The position numbers were made by a program, and so were the translations under genes. Positions 34,126 through 44,998 of a DNA stretch of 64,000 nt are shown in pieces. The stretch's first letter is position 1; every line of letters starts with the position of its first letter. The notes below the pieces were generated by a model that made no database searches, was not told where the DNA came from, and saw nothing but the letters and a program-made list of their open reading frames with translations. The stretch comes from Timema cristinae (lineage: Eukaryota; Arthropoda; Insecta; Phasmatodea; Timematidae), in assembly GCA_039000515.1 (NCBI GenBank), contig JBCFYV010000001.1:35569620-35633619 (forward strand), read 5' to 3'.

Positions 34126-35539
34126 AATTCCTCCTCAAACTGTTACTCAAAGTAAGTTCATATCTTTTTCTTAGATAGCTATATACATATAAGTATACAC
34201 ATATGTAGAGATTGATTTGTCCGTTCTATTTAAACGTAGCTTCATTTGACCAATAATTCTTTGAATCATCGCTTCTCCTATCAGTTAGAATTAGTGACGA
34301 TTACAATCACGAAATTATAACATGAAGGTTTAGGAGGGATTAGACATAATAGAAATATACAAGTATAACAAATCAGTGTATTTAAATGTAGACAAGAAAC
34401 TAGAATTACAGAACTACCTATGTTTTAAATAGATATAAGATCAAACAGTCCGTTGTTATTAAAGATAACTTTATTCAGTTATCATATTCATATACGTCCT
34501 GATAGGCAGGAATATAAATAAGATCCTTGCTGACTAGGAACAAATGGAAGTAGGATTGAACACATAATTTAGTTTAGTAACTCAATAAATAAGGATAAAT
34601 GCTCATTCTAAAACGAAGGAGCATCTGTCTATACATAGTGCCAGTTAAAAATAAGCAACAAATATTAAATTAAGGTTAAGCCACAATGTATAAAGACAAT
34701 CTATCTTAGATAATACCAGACTAAGACCTTAAAGGACTATCCAAGAATAATAGTGAATCTATAGTGCATGAATACAGGGGATATTGAATCCTAATTTTAT
34801 AGAGTTACAATGAAGGAAGTTATATAAGCTAGCTAGCTTGAGCTAACTCCCGTGAGAGATTTTTTTATCCTTATTTACATGCCCCATCACCTATTATTAA
34901 AAATGGAGCTTTATTCTCTTTATACAATACAATTTTTCCTTCTACTGTTACTTGTCTTGTTTACATTATATTTAAAGAAAATGGATACATACACTTAACT
35001 AATTGTCCATATCTTACTACCCCTAGTTTACTAGTTGGTCGCCGGGTAACTCTGCCCGGTACTCTTCGCCTTCCTGTCTCCGCGACCGCCTGTGATCAGT
35101 GAGAGATACAAAAAAAACTCTAGAAGAGGAGCTATCATATTTCAATATTAAATAGTGAGCTAAAAATCATCTATGAGGTAAATTACTATGGCCGGTCAAT
35201 TCCTAATAAGTACTGCCTGGACATTTAATAGTAGATTTATATTTCCACTCTAACTTGGGCACACAATAAATGGTACAAACAATCATTGTTTATTTAATAA
35301 AAAAGGCACATTAAAGGGCCAGAGACAAAGAACTATACCCGTGAGCCACTAATACAAATAAGTACTGCTCCCACAGGCTGCGCACCATAAACAGATACAC
35401 AAAAAAAGAAATAATAATGACAGCTATCTGTCACTGACCTAAGTATGCCATTGAATAGAACGCAAGATAACTTAATTTTCACCATAAAAATATCCTAAAC
35501 ATGGTCAAACCTTTTGGGAGTCATTATTATTCCCTAATA
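34126..35539. other. non-coding stretch
   Basis: Less AT-rich than average between 35030 and 35400, with a small hairpin-prone GCTAGCTAGC near 34830. No frame or family recognised. It may be part of an unidentified mobile element. Confidence 0.45.
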
Positions 35540-35885
35540 TCTAAGACTATGTTTTACGTAATTATAAAAGATAGTCAGGCACTATGACATAGTAAATAAA
35601 TTTGTATGGACCTAGACAAATAGAGCATAAGGATCTTCATTCTAAGCTATGCTATATGGGCATAGGAAAACATGTCGTAACTTTGACAAACAACTATGTC
35701 TTATGGACATAGGAAAAGAGCGATAAGACTAACGTTCAAAACTAAGCCGTTCAAAACTAAGCCTTATGGGCATAGAAAATTAAGTAAGACATTAAGACAC
35801 CAAAAAAATATGTCTAATGGACAAAGTAAATAAAGTCAGATATTCTGACAAAAAAACTATATTTGATGGACAAAGTTATAGACGT
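35540..35885 (+). repeat. degenerate tandem repeat, unit about 50-65 bp
   Basis: CTATGCTATATGGGCATAGG (35648), CTATGTCTTATGGACATAGG (35694), AAGCCTTATGGGCATAGAAA (35759), TATGTCTAATGGACAAAG (35809) and CTATATTTGATGGACAAAG (35857) mark successive units. Each is followed by an A-rich stretch with TAAGAC or GACAAA. Confidence 0.75.
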
Positions 35886-36403
35886 GCTACGAATCTAAAC
35901 CAGATTCTATATTTGAAATGCTTCAAGTCCCAGATGAGGCTTCATCTTCGACGAGGTGGAAAGACCGATGCCTGACACATCGTAATCACCAATAGTTTCT
36001 TCGGCGATGTAGAGTCACGTCCTAGTTCTTCCTCTCTTGAAATGATAAAATAGAATACAAAATGTGAAGCTAGGAATGACTGTTATATAGTAACAGAACT
36101 GACGAACTCAGGGAAGGTTAGCATTTGGACATCTTAGGGAAGGAAGAAGGTTAGTTGAGGAATTGAGCTGAATGACCACTAGCACTCGTTGATGGTGTGG
36201 TACCCAGAGAAAAACATATTTGCCATTTCTTCGAAGCAAGGCCTGTGAGTAAGATGTCGTTTAGCTGATGGTCCCAGCATTGTCAGCTGCGGAAGATTTC
36301 CTGGAGCTTAGGCGTTTCACAGGAACATAAATCCACCGTGAGCTAATATCTGCCACATATTATTAGAACATATTTGATCTTGTATTCATTGTGTTAATTA
36401 TAT
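35886..36403. other. non-coding, less AT-rich stretch
   Basis: No motif identified. It lies downstream, on the minus strand, of the transposase N-terminal fragment and could hold its unrecognisable continuation. Confidence 0.4.
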
Positions 36404-36658
36404 TTATGTCACTTTCATTGTACATGTTAAACAGCAGGTTTTACATGCTACATATTCATTAGAGAGATACAAACAAATTTCACTTAACTCTACCCTCCTA
36501 TATGAGTTTACATCATGCAAGGACTCTAATATACGATGTATGTACGGTTTCATATGCATCTGATTAATAAACCTAAGAACACTTCTATCACTGATACTGA
36601 GCTCTTGAGAGAAAAGTTTATTAGATTGCTGTGGACTGTGCACCAACGATTCGTGCAA
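36404..36658 (-). pseudogene. mariner-like transposase, N-terminal HTH region
   Basis: The 84-residue minus-strand frame contains SPQQSNKLFSQELSISDRSV followed by LRFINQMHMKPYIHR. It resembles the second helix-turn-helix and linker of the same insect mariner-like family (S.R.LSQELGIS..SV.RILH..L...PY...). It is on the same strand as the catalytic fragments but about 2.3 kb upstream of them, far more than the normal spacing, so it is either a separate copy or one split by other insertions. Confidence 0.55.
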
Positions 36659-37354
36659 TTCGCCAGACTTTTATTCACCTATTGTTGAATGTGGTATTCC
36701 AGCTTAGGCGCTAAATACATTTCCTGTTTCAAATTTTCTCATAAGGTTTGTTATTTTACGAGTCTACACTTGTCGTATACCAAATTATTTTGCTAACAAA
36801 CGAGGGGTTGCTATTCCATTGTTAGTGTTTTTATAATGAAGCTGAACTGCCTGCACTCGTTGATTTTATGTTGTTCGATGGGCCATTTTAGCTCAGGAAA
36901 CTTGGAAAATTGATATAAAGAATATACAGATTACCATTAAGGCTAGAAATATTTATTCTTTTTTCATTCACCTCCCATTTGAGTGCTGTGGTGTTTTGAA
37001 GTTTTAAATTGTGTGACTCGATTTACACACTGACTGGTCTTGAAAAACACAGTACTATTGTACAGTTGTGACGTTGAAATATTAAAAATTATGTCCATTC
37101 ATCTCATTCACAAATAAATTAATATATTATAATATTTAAAACTCCTAGCCACGGTTGGTATCACGTGTAACATATGAAAATAGCTAATTTTGATAAAATT
37201 TCAGCAAATACGTTATTTAAAATACATAAAGTATCATTGTAATTGGTTGAGGTACTAATAAATAAACACTTTTTTAAACTTTGTTTTTACTAAACCATTG
37301 GTTTTTGAGCTATAGTCAAATAAATAGTATATTTTTTTTTTCGTGCACGTCTTT
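36659..37354. other. AT-rich non-coding stretch
   Basis: Nothing recognised. Confidence 0.6.
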
Positions 37355-37490
37355 GAAAATGTGAAATTGATTATGATGATTCTTGGTGAGTATATTCCTC
37401 TTTTCTCAGTGTTTTTATAACAGTATAAATTCTTATTTTATGAATGCTCTTGTTGAAGTAATTTTGTAACAATTATATTATTTTACTTCA
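37355..37490 (+). repeat. dispersed repeat G, copy 2
   Basis: Matches 15585-15720 in the same orientation through several blocks of 14-20 bases. Confidence 0.55.
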
Positions 37491-38299
37491 CAAATCTTAC
37501 TTGTTTTTGGTAAATATATCTATTTTAATAAAAAGAAAGTGAGATATCAATTTACCATTTACTATTAAACTAATATTGGTATAGTTGAAGTAGCCTTTAA
37601 CCAGTTTTGACCATAATTATGGAAAGTAATTTATTAATTGAAGAGAAATTAATTTATTAACCACCAAGGGGATTGAGGAAGGTTGTACATAATCTCTCCT
37701 GTGAATTTAATTAATATTGATAACATCTCATATGGTTTCTTAGAATTTAAGTCTTACGTCACAACTTGCCAGCTCAAACTATTAAATTGTGTAATTTAGA
37801 ATTTTTTACTATCAAGTGCAGTTTTGAATTGTTTTGTTCATCTTGAGTAGTAAAGTGCTCTCAACACATATGTAAATAATTTAATATCACCATATTACAG
37901 AAATTATAGTATCAATATAATACGTACAATATTACCAATCAATTTACTTTATGAAAATATCAATTAATTGAATTATCGATGTTCCAATCCTTAAATCAAT
38001 AATAATCAACAGTATAATATTTCAAAATAAATAAATCTCAGTTATGATATTTAAATATTAAATTCTAGCATATAGGCCTATTGGTTGAATAAACTTTTTG
38101 TTTTAATATTATTGATATTTTTTAATCAAGGGATAGAAATATTATAAGAGGGATTGTAAAATAATATTAAGAGAAATAGTTAAGTTTATTGCTATAATTT
38201 ATATTAATCCGCCATGTTTGAGCAGTTCCGTTACCCCACAAATACATTAGTTTGACTGCTAGAAATTTATGATCTATTTATCTTGTACTATTAACATAA
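37491..38299. other. AT-rich non-coding stretch
   Basis: Nothing recognised. Confidence 0.6.
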
Positions 38300-38400
38300 A
38301 TCAAGATCAGTCTCGCCATAAGTCTGATGATAAAGAAGTCTAGGTTCAAATCGCTGCTGTGTGCAGTGTATTTGTGATATAAATTTGTGATTTCACGCAT
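38300..38400 (+). mobile_element. SINE A head fragment
   Basis: GTCTGATGATAAAGAAGTCTAGGTTCAAATCGCTGC contains a good B box (TAGGTTCAAATCG, about 38341-38353) preceded by the CTGATGAT segment of SINE A. The body is lost. Confidence 0.5.
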
Positions 38401-38454
38401 ATCTATCCATGCTAGTTTTGGTGAAATTCCTTTAAACTGCAATTTTTTTTAATT

Positions 38455-38690
38455 ATTAGAGACATTTAACGTGAACTTTCTGAACCAACTCATTATATCA
38501 GCACACGAACTATACACTAACTTAAATTTAGAACAGACACAACACCCAGACTCCAGCCGTTTATTTATCATGTGACAGAGGACACCCAAATTTTACCTTT
38601 GATAAATATTTTGGCAATATAGGAATCGAACCCGGGACCCTTATTTCAGTAGAGAGAAATGCCAATGATTGAGTTAAGGTGTCATAAATT
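38455..38690 (-). mobile_element. SINE C-like element with a different 3' end
   Basis: In reverse complement: head ACTCAATCATTGGCATTTC, B box GTCCCGGGTTCGATTCC, then AAATAAACGGCTGGAGTCTG matching the SINE C body. The 3' part (TTGGTTCAGAAAGTTCACG, TTAAATGTCTC) is unlike SINE C copies 1 and 2 but identical in kind to the tail fragment at 11450-11500. So the same body is joined to another 3' end. Confidence 0.72.
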
Positions 38691-39000
38691 ATACTACACT
38701 ATTAATCCTTATCACTTATTTTTATTAATTCGTTTGAACTTAATAATAATACGAATAATAAAAAGCTACTTTCTTTACTAACAGGTTTCTGAATCATCTG
38801 ACTATGAGGTTCTTTGAAGTTGGAGTAAACTTCCTCTTTTAAGAGATCTACCAGACCAAAAGAGAATCAGTTGAATGACATCGTTTTAATTTCCTGTGAG
38901 CCCCTAGAAAGACAGACATGGGTTGCCACCTTCGAGGAAGGTAAGAAAAGCGTATTTTAAAGTTTTAGATTAGCTGGAAGAGAGAAAGGTCCACCATTAA
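38691..39000. other. non-coding stretch before the LINE relic
   Basis: May include the unrecognisable 5' continuation of the non-LTR pseudogene. Confidence 0.45.
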
Positions 39001-39468
39001 CCAGTTTTTCAGAACAACGCTGAAACTACCAAGATACGTTCATTGCTTACAAAACTAACCTTTAGACAAGAAACGCCAACGGAATATCAAAACGATATTA
39101 TTAGAATGATATTAAATATATCTGGGGCGTTGCACTTAATGGATGCGAGACTTGGACCATTGGTCCAATTGAAATAAAACTATTAGAAGTATTTGAAACT
39201 TGGTGTTGATAAGAATGTTGAAAATATCATGGCTGGAGATGCTTTTAAATCAAATAAAAAGAAAAGATAAGAAAGCAAACTTTGGAAAGGTACAGAGCAA
39301 AGAAAAGATAACATGGTAGGCCATATACTGAGACAGTTTGAAGAAGATAATTATAGAAGGAGATGTGGAAGGTATAAATTCAAGAGGGAGCCGTACATGA
39401 ATCAGATAGCGGATGATGTTGCCAGAATAAGGTAAAAGGATATACATAATTTGTTCCAGGAGAGATAA
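39001..39468 (+). pseudogene. non-LTR retrotransposon ORF2, C-terminal end
   Basis: Broken by stops and frameshifts, but two blocks are characteristic. From 39123 it reads WGVALNGCETWTIGPIEIKL then LEVFETWC, and in another frame RMLKISWLEML. Near 39310 it reads NMVGHILRQ and near 39390 PYMNQIADDV. These are the conserved post-reverse-transcriptase blocks (WSVALYGCETWT, FE.WC.RRMLKISW, .MIGHILRH, PR..Y..QI..DVG) of insect RTE/Jockey-type elements. The catalytic reverse transcriptase motifs are not present in the window. A candidate relative of whatever LINE moves the SINEs here, though no 3' end in common with them was seen. Confidence 0.82.
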
Positions 39469-39762
39469 AAGTTGAGAGCTTCAAAAAACTAATTGCAAAA
39501 TTAATTACATAATTATGAATAAATTTAAATGATCCACTGACAAATATATTTATATATTATAACAATTGAGCTTTCATTTCTTTCTCCTTTGAAGTAACTT
39601 TTTACTGAAGGTAATTTAATAATATATTTGTTGTTTTGGTATTTTTAAAATTTATTAAAATTATTAGTTCCCTTTATTTTTATCTTAGTTAAATTTATTT
39701 ATCCATCAATCTACAGCTATTACTTGTTTCAATTTTGTGTGATAAGTTAATTTCAGGTGGAG

Positions 39763-39820
39763 AGGGCTATCAGCCCTACCAAAGACTAGGTCACAGACAA
39801 GGAGAGGTCTGTGTCCTAGG
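39763..39820. other. two adjacent hairpins
   Basis: First hairpin AGGGCTATCAGCCCT (39763-39777, 6-bp stem). Second: ACTAGGTCACAGAC (39785-39798) against GTCTGTGTCCTAGG (39807-39820), 12 of 14 pairs, 8-base loop. They lie about 300 bp after the LINE relic and could be part of its untranslated end, or independent. Confidence 0.6.
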
Positions 39821-40445
39821 ATTATTTAAGAGTGATTAATTGAAACAAATCAACAAGACTATTCTTTATATGGCTAAAGAGAATATCTTTACTTTGAATG
39901 CCAACCAAGAATAAGTTAGTTTATTAAAATCATGTCTGGATTTTTTTTATATTTGAGGGGGCTTTTTCTTTTAAAACTCACTTACCCTAGGTTAGTTTGG
40001 TACATTTGGAACATTTAGAATTATTGCCTTAAAAAAGTATTTAAATTACTCTAGAAAATAACCCGTTTAAAAAAACTGAATATTAGGCTTTGAGCCAGGG
40101 TTTCCAAGATTGGACTAAGGCATGTTGTATCGTAACTATCCCCTACGGTGATACATTTCTATAAAAAGAGTACATTAATTTAAAAAATAAAATTATTCTA
40201 AATTATATTTATAAATATTTATTTTATCTTATTGTCAAAATACATTTTATTAATTGGAGTATAATAATAATTGGTTAACACACAATACTCTGACCCCAAG
40301 CTACCAAACTGAAATGTTGCCAACATATTTATGGTAAAATAATTAATAAATTGGCCACAACCAAATCATAAATACCTCCATCCAAATTTAGACCTCACTC
40401 ATTATTTTATTATTAGTAAATCCATCCTATCTTTTAAACCAACAG
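39821..40445. other. AT-rich non-coding stretch
   Basis: Nothing recognised. Confidence 0.6.
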
Positions 40446-40760
40446 ATATTGTAGTCTGGTAGTCAGAGTTCCTGACTAAAAATCCATATACCTGATACCT
40501 GGTGATTTCGGAATTATATTTCGAATAGGGGTTGTGTAAAGGAGGGAACTCAGCCACGTTAGGACAATTTAGGAGCTACTTGAATAAAGAATTAGCTGCT
40601 ACGGTCTACAAAATGATGACTAAAAGTTGAAGATTTCATGGTAATTACAATATCACATTCTTTTTACACTAATTTGGCATTATTTTCACCAACATGCTAT
40701 AGCCTCTTGCCCTGTATAGCTCCTTTGTGGCCTGACACTATAGAGTATATAATTTAATAT
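40446..40760 (+). mobile_element. SINE D copy 2
   Basis: tRNA-like head TATTGTAGTCTGGTAGTCAG, then TTAGGACAATTTAGGAGC near 40560, and 3' CCCTGTATAGCTCCTTTGTGG. It matches the interrupted copy at 15892-16372 in order and orientation and proves that copy's split. Confidence 0.72.
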
Positions 40761-41402
40761 GTATTAAAAGTCTAAAATATAATAGCCTACTCAAATAACT
40801 TAATTTTAATTTTATATACCACTGATTTCTAGGTAAAGTAAGTAAGTGAAGTACAACTATAAATATGATTTATTTACGCCAAAATAATATTAATAGAATA
40901 TATTATATGCCAAAAGATTAAAGGTTGTGTATTGTATTGGGTGGTTTACTTGAAAAGCCAACGGTTACAAATTAAATGGAAAGGATTTCAGCAAAAATGT
41001 TAATTAAACTTTAAGGCCTTTTATATTAGGATTCATATTGCTAGAACTGTTTTTGTCTTACTTTGATTTTATTTTTCATCCTTATGTGGAATATATGTTT
41101 AGATTCTGCTATTTTTTACAATTTAGTAGGTATTTTAAAAATATCAATTCTCACTAAATTATTTTAAATAAATCATATTATTTTTTCACAAAGTACAGAT
41201 TATGTGACTTACAAACAATAATCTATTAACATATTGTTCACGATAATATTATCATTCACTCTATATAACCTCAATATTATTATATAGAAGGAAATTTTTG
41301 GACAGTTATAAAAGTTACCAAAACTATTTTTGTAAATTTATATTTAAAGCATGTGATGCAAATGGGAGGATAACATTATAATGGACGTACAATGGATACG
41401 TT
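40761..41402. other. AT-rich non-coding stretch
   Basis: Nothing recognised. Confidence 0.6.
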
Positions 41403-41570
41403 AGAGTTGGACTTGATAGATAGCTCAACGGTAAGTTATGGTAGCTGGATAGAACTAGCTCAATGCAGGCATAGGGTAAAATGAGCTGGATTGGATAGAA
41501 CTAGCTCAAAACAGAGATAGGTGTAATGAGTTAGACTGATGGAACTAGCTCAATATAGGAATATATGACG
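41403..41570 (+). repeat. tandem repeat, unit about 45 bp
   Basis: GATAGATAGCTCAA (41415), GGATAGAACTAGCTCAA (41447), the same again (41493) and GATGGAACTAGCTCAA (41538) mark 3.5-4 units, each followed by GCAGGCATAGGGTAAAATGAG-like sequence of decreasing similarity. Confidence 0.85.
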
Positions 41571-41716
41571 TACTTTTGTAGTGTGGAAATGAACTTTAGA
41601 GTTTACAATCTATGGAGTATGTAGGTAATTAAAGTCATGTGATCTGTAACTAACACTTTTTTATATATTCTATCAACACGTATCAAATAATACTAGTAGT
41701 AAAGCTTTCTTTATTG

Positions 41717-42020
41717 TTAACTAGGTCTAGGGATAAGGTGTTGGACATCTGTGCTGGGGTCCGGAGTTCAATCCTCGGTCCCGGCACAGATTTATCTTAT
41801 TAACAAACCCTTCCTTCACCTCTGACAAGACGTATATTAATCACAACTTGTGAATATGGGGAATGGCAGGCCTCCACCGTGGTTCGGATTCCACGTTAAG
41901 CTTAGTCCTCCACTTCATCTCACAATCACCCTACCATTACACAGCGTAAGTGTGTACAACCCGAACGGTTAGTAAGACACGGCGATAATATAATAATAAT
42001 AAATAATAATAATAATAATA
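41717..42020 (+). mobile_element. SINE B, full length
   Basis: A box CTAGGTCTAGGGATAAGGTG (41721-41740), B box CGGAGTTCAATCC (41762-41774), then GGCAGGCCTCCACCGTGG, ATTTCATCTCACAATC-type sequence (41907 on), and the 3' module GTGTACAACCCGAACGGTTA with a (TAA)n tail. Closely related to the copy at 62670. Confidence 0.92.
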
Positions 42021-42708
42021 GTTTAATTTTACCACCAAAAAAAAGATTGTTTATATTTTCTGAAAGTTCATTTCAACATGAGTGTGATGTAGTTGTAGTC
42101 AAAATAACAATAATTTAAATTAAAATATAAATTTGTCATGACTATAATATTTAATTCTGTGTATTATGGGAGTGAAAAAAGCTAAAGTAAATTTGTTATA
42201 AAGTTATTTTTCGAATGATTGACGACAAATCCTTTCTGACGTACGCGTGAGTAATTCCAGAGCTGGGATTAATATATATAAGTTTATTTTATCCTTATAA
42301 ATGATGTGATAATATTAATCAAACACCTATTATTTATATTTTCCATCATAGTGCTTCACATACATCCATTACGTAATCCACGGCATAGACTTTTAGACGC
42401 GAGACGAATAATCAATAACAAAGGGAAAGCTGGGCCCGTAAGTCCATACATTATTGAGCTGACGCACACCTCAAATCCCTGAGTGAACATTCAATTGCGG
42501 GGAATTTCGATAACACCACCATGAGAAGTTTACCACACGTCGCAAATGGATGATTTCTAAACTATAGCTTTGCAACAGTAAATACAAAATGATGCAACAA
42601 GGGCCGGCTCATACATAAGGGAAACCTAGGCTTTCATCTATGATGCAATGGCCTAGAAGTGTATTCCAACAAAATGTTATTTTTTAATACTTGAAAAAAA
42701 TAATTACC
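42021..42708. other. non-coding stretch
   Basis: 42360-42560 is less AT-rich with no recognised feature. 42600-42650 (GGGCCGGCTCATACATAAGG) has the look of a mobile-element end but has no partner in the window. Confidence 0.45.
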
Positions 42709-42956
42709 CTCTTGGTGATCGCATACTCTAAAGCGATAATCTCGAAGTATACTAGACTGCCGATGACGGGGAGATTTAGGTTTGAATCTCATTCAGGTGT
42801 ACTGAAAAAATCGTTTTCCTCTCTCCCTCTACTTAAATGTGGTGCATTTCCTCTAAATTAACAGTAGTAATGCTTAAACCTCAGCGTAATTAGTACACAA
42901 GCGTATAACCCTAACGTGTAGTAAGACGCGGTGCTTAAGGATCAAATAAATAATAA
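42709..42956 (+). mobile_element. SINE A, full length
   Basis: Head GGTGATCGCATACTCTAAAG, GACTGCCGATGACGGGGAG, B box TAGGTTTGAATCTC (42777-42790), the TTTCCTCTCTCCCTC body, and 3' module GCGTATAACCCTAACGTGTA, GACGCGGTGC with an A/T tail. All parts are in order. Confidence 0.9.
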
Positions 42957-43341
42957 ATCCATGACTTGAGTAAGTGATCGATCTAAACTGACCAAGCAGT
43001 TGCCACCGTCAGCGATGGTTGTGCTAACATTTGCGATAGATGGTGTTATATCGTCAGCACAATGAACCTTCCACTAAAAGCTTATGAAGATATAGAGATA
43101 ATGTATTGGAATAATTTTGTATTTTTTGCAACATTAACTAGGGGTAGGGTAAAGGATTGAGGCAAGGGTACAACCCCTTATTTTTGAAATCATGTTATAG
43201 TTTTATTGATATTTTAGAAAAACTCACCCTAAAATATAATCCTAATAGATTTACACAAATTACTATAGTAACAAAACATATCAACGCAGATGTAGTAAAT
43301 AATCGTAACCACACCACTGTCCATATGGAAGGGATCATATA
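42957..43341. other. non-coding spacer
   Basis: A 64-residue frame (43157-43351) has no domain. Nothing supportable. Confidence 0.55.
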
Positions 43342-43345
43342 TTTA

Positions 43346-43583
43346 AATTAATTCAAATAAGTTGAAAAATGACACCTGGTTAGGGGAATTGAACCCAGGA
43401 CGCTTGAATTATTGCACCAATAATCTCCATAGACGCAGCCTTAAACTATGAGGAAAATTAATCTTGAGCAAGCAATGGATCCTGATCAGCTCAGTGGTAG
43501 GCTATTGGTGCAATAAGCCAAATGTCCAAGGTTCAATTCCCGTTTCTAGGTGTAATTTTTCAACTAATTTAATTGAAATGGTG
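43346..43583. mobile_element. inverted pair of tRNA-like SINE heads
   Basis: Left arm (43346-43426, minus orientation) and right arm (43498-43583, plus orientation) are imperfect complements: GTTGAAAAATGACACCTGG against CCTAGGTGTAATTTTTCAAC in reverse. The right arm has GATCAGCTCAGTGGTAGG (A-box region of a tRNA, 43484-43501) and CAAGGTTCAATTCCCG (B box, 43528-43542); the left has its complement at 43385-43397. Neither forms a full tRNA, so these are SINE or tRNA-pseudogene heads in a foldback arrangement. Confidence 0.7.
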
Positions 43584-43589
43584 ACCCCT

Positions 43590-44369
43590 CCTTATTTAGA
43601 CGAATGATTATGAAGTTATTGAATTTTAAATTTATCATCTCGTTAAACTTTGGTAAGTACTGATGGCCAATATTGTCATCAAAAACACTCGTGTAAAGGC
43701 ATCAAATTTGTTTTCTTAATGGTTTTATACTATCGCTCTATGCAAATTTGTGTACTTTTCTTCTACATGTCATTTAAACATTAATGTTTTAAATACGAAC
43801 AGTCCGGACGAAGATTAAATTTCGGATGCAAATAAAAAAGAGGTGCCAGTCTCATCCTAGCCGTTTTGCCGGCGAAAGAAATGAAATGATAAAAAATGAA
43901 ATCCCAAAATCCTCCAGTACCTACAGTGAATATCATCGCTGAGGAAACTGTATGTCTACTATTGGGAAACAGCATTGCCATTCTCACGTTTTCGTGTGGT
44001 CAGCCTTCCTTTAAAAAAACCCCATCGAATTGTTTAATGTTTGACCGTCAATACTGCCAGTACCTCACCTCAGCAAACCTCCTTCTAACATAACTGGAAA
44101 TGAGAAGAATTGTTAAAATTTAGCTGAATGAGAGCGAAGATAAAGAGCTTAATCCTGAGACTTGCAGTTTCCTTAGCAGTGATATACAGTGTAGTGAACT
44201 TCAGTTTGCTCTATCTTTACTGGCGGTATTCCACAAAGCGAAAGGCGTTGAAGCTCTCAAGGGTTGAGAGGCGTGGAAAGGTAGACGTTTACTGAGACTT
44301 TCATGAACATTTCTTTTTCCTCTGCATTGTCCCTCTGAATAAAGGTTCCCTTCGTATATCCTGTAATGT
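43590..44369. other. non-coding stretch, mildly GC-elevated
   Basis: 43790-44360 is more balanced in composition. Frames of 65-68 residues on both strands overlap one another and show no domain. Possible unrecognised repeat. Confidence 0.4.
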
Positions 44370-44460
44370 AAAGAGCTTACCTTGCATTATTCCACTATAA
44401 TATAGCTATAAGATAGTGTCATAATATAGTCTGTAAATTTAAGAAGGCCACCTTTAGGGG
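44370..44460 (+). repeat. dispersed repeat H, copy 1
   Basis: AGAGCTTACCTTGCATTATT, CCACTATAATATAGC and GGCCACCTTTAGGG match 59155-59250 (AAAGCTTACCTTTCATTATC, CCACTATGGTATATT, CTACCTTTCAGGG). A third, partial copy lies near 45150-45210 (GTAAGCTTTCTACATTTCAGGG). Two of the copies directly touch a SINE A. Confidence 0.6.
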
Positions 44461-44640
44461 ATTCAGTGATCGAAAGGTCTAGGGCGTCATTCTTTAGATA
44501 GACTGATATACTGGTGGCAAGAAGTTTGGGGTTCAAATCCTGGTCGGATGGACTGAGGATGGTTATTCCTAAATGGTTTTCCGCTCTCCATCCACTCAAA
44601 TGCGGGTAGATTAAAATTATTACATTCTCATCTCTAATTA
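44461..44640 (+). mobile_element. SINE A, 3' truncated
   Basis: Head TTCAGTGATCGAAAGGTC with GGTCTAGGGCGTC, excellent B box GGGGTTCAAATCCTGG (44529-44544), then CTAAATGGTTTTCCGCTCTCC and CAAATGCGGG. The 3' module is absent. A 125-residue minus-strand frame across this copy is an antisense artefact of the repeat. Confidence 0.87.
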
Positions 44641-44998
44641 ATAGCCTGCCCCGTGATATAGGGTCAGCACAACTAGCTAAGAATCTAAAATGGTCCTTAA
44701 TTTGATTCCAGCTTGTATCATATTTATATTTACAAGAAATGGGAACTTTACTAATGCTCTCCAAGTTTAAGTTATTTAGTATTAAGTAAGGTTAATCGTT
44801 CCTACCAGCTCCACACCCTCATATTTAATATCACCTCATATCATCAGTACATGAAAAGAGACTCCAAGGTAAGAGCGTACGATTAGTACATTCGGGCGTC
44901 CCTTGAGCAACTGTATGCAAGTTATTATAGGATAAATTTCCGCTCAAACAGGTCTACGAATGATGTAACCCAGGAATCAAAAATTAATAAATCTGTAG

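Noticed and set aside
41721..41790. Possible tRNA gene at a SINE B head
   Set aside because: The sequence continues into a dispersed repeat with a (TAA)n tail and has a near twin at 62670; no acceptor stem.
42600..42650. Possible transposon end (GGGCCGGCTCATACATAAGG)
   Set aside because: Looks familiar, but no matching inverted end or second copy was found in the window.
43484..43545. Possible genuine tRNA gene
   Set aside because: A and B boxes are good, but acceptor and anticodon stems do not close properly and an inverted copy lies next to it, which fits a SINE head.
44387..44764. 125-residue minus-strand reading frame
   Set aside because: It lies antisense across a SINE A copy and repeat H. 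The frame follows the repeat sequence and has no domain.
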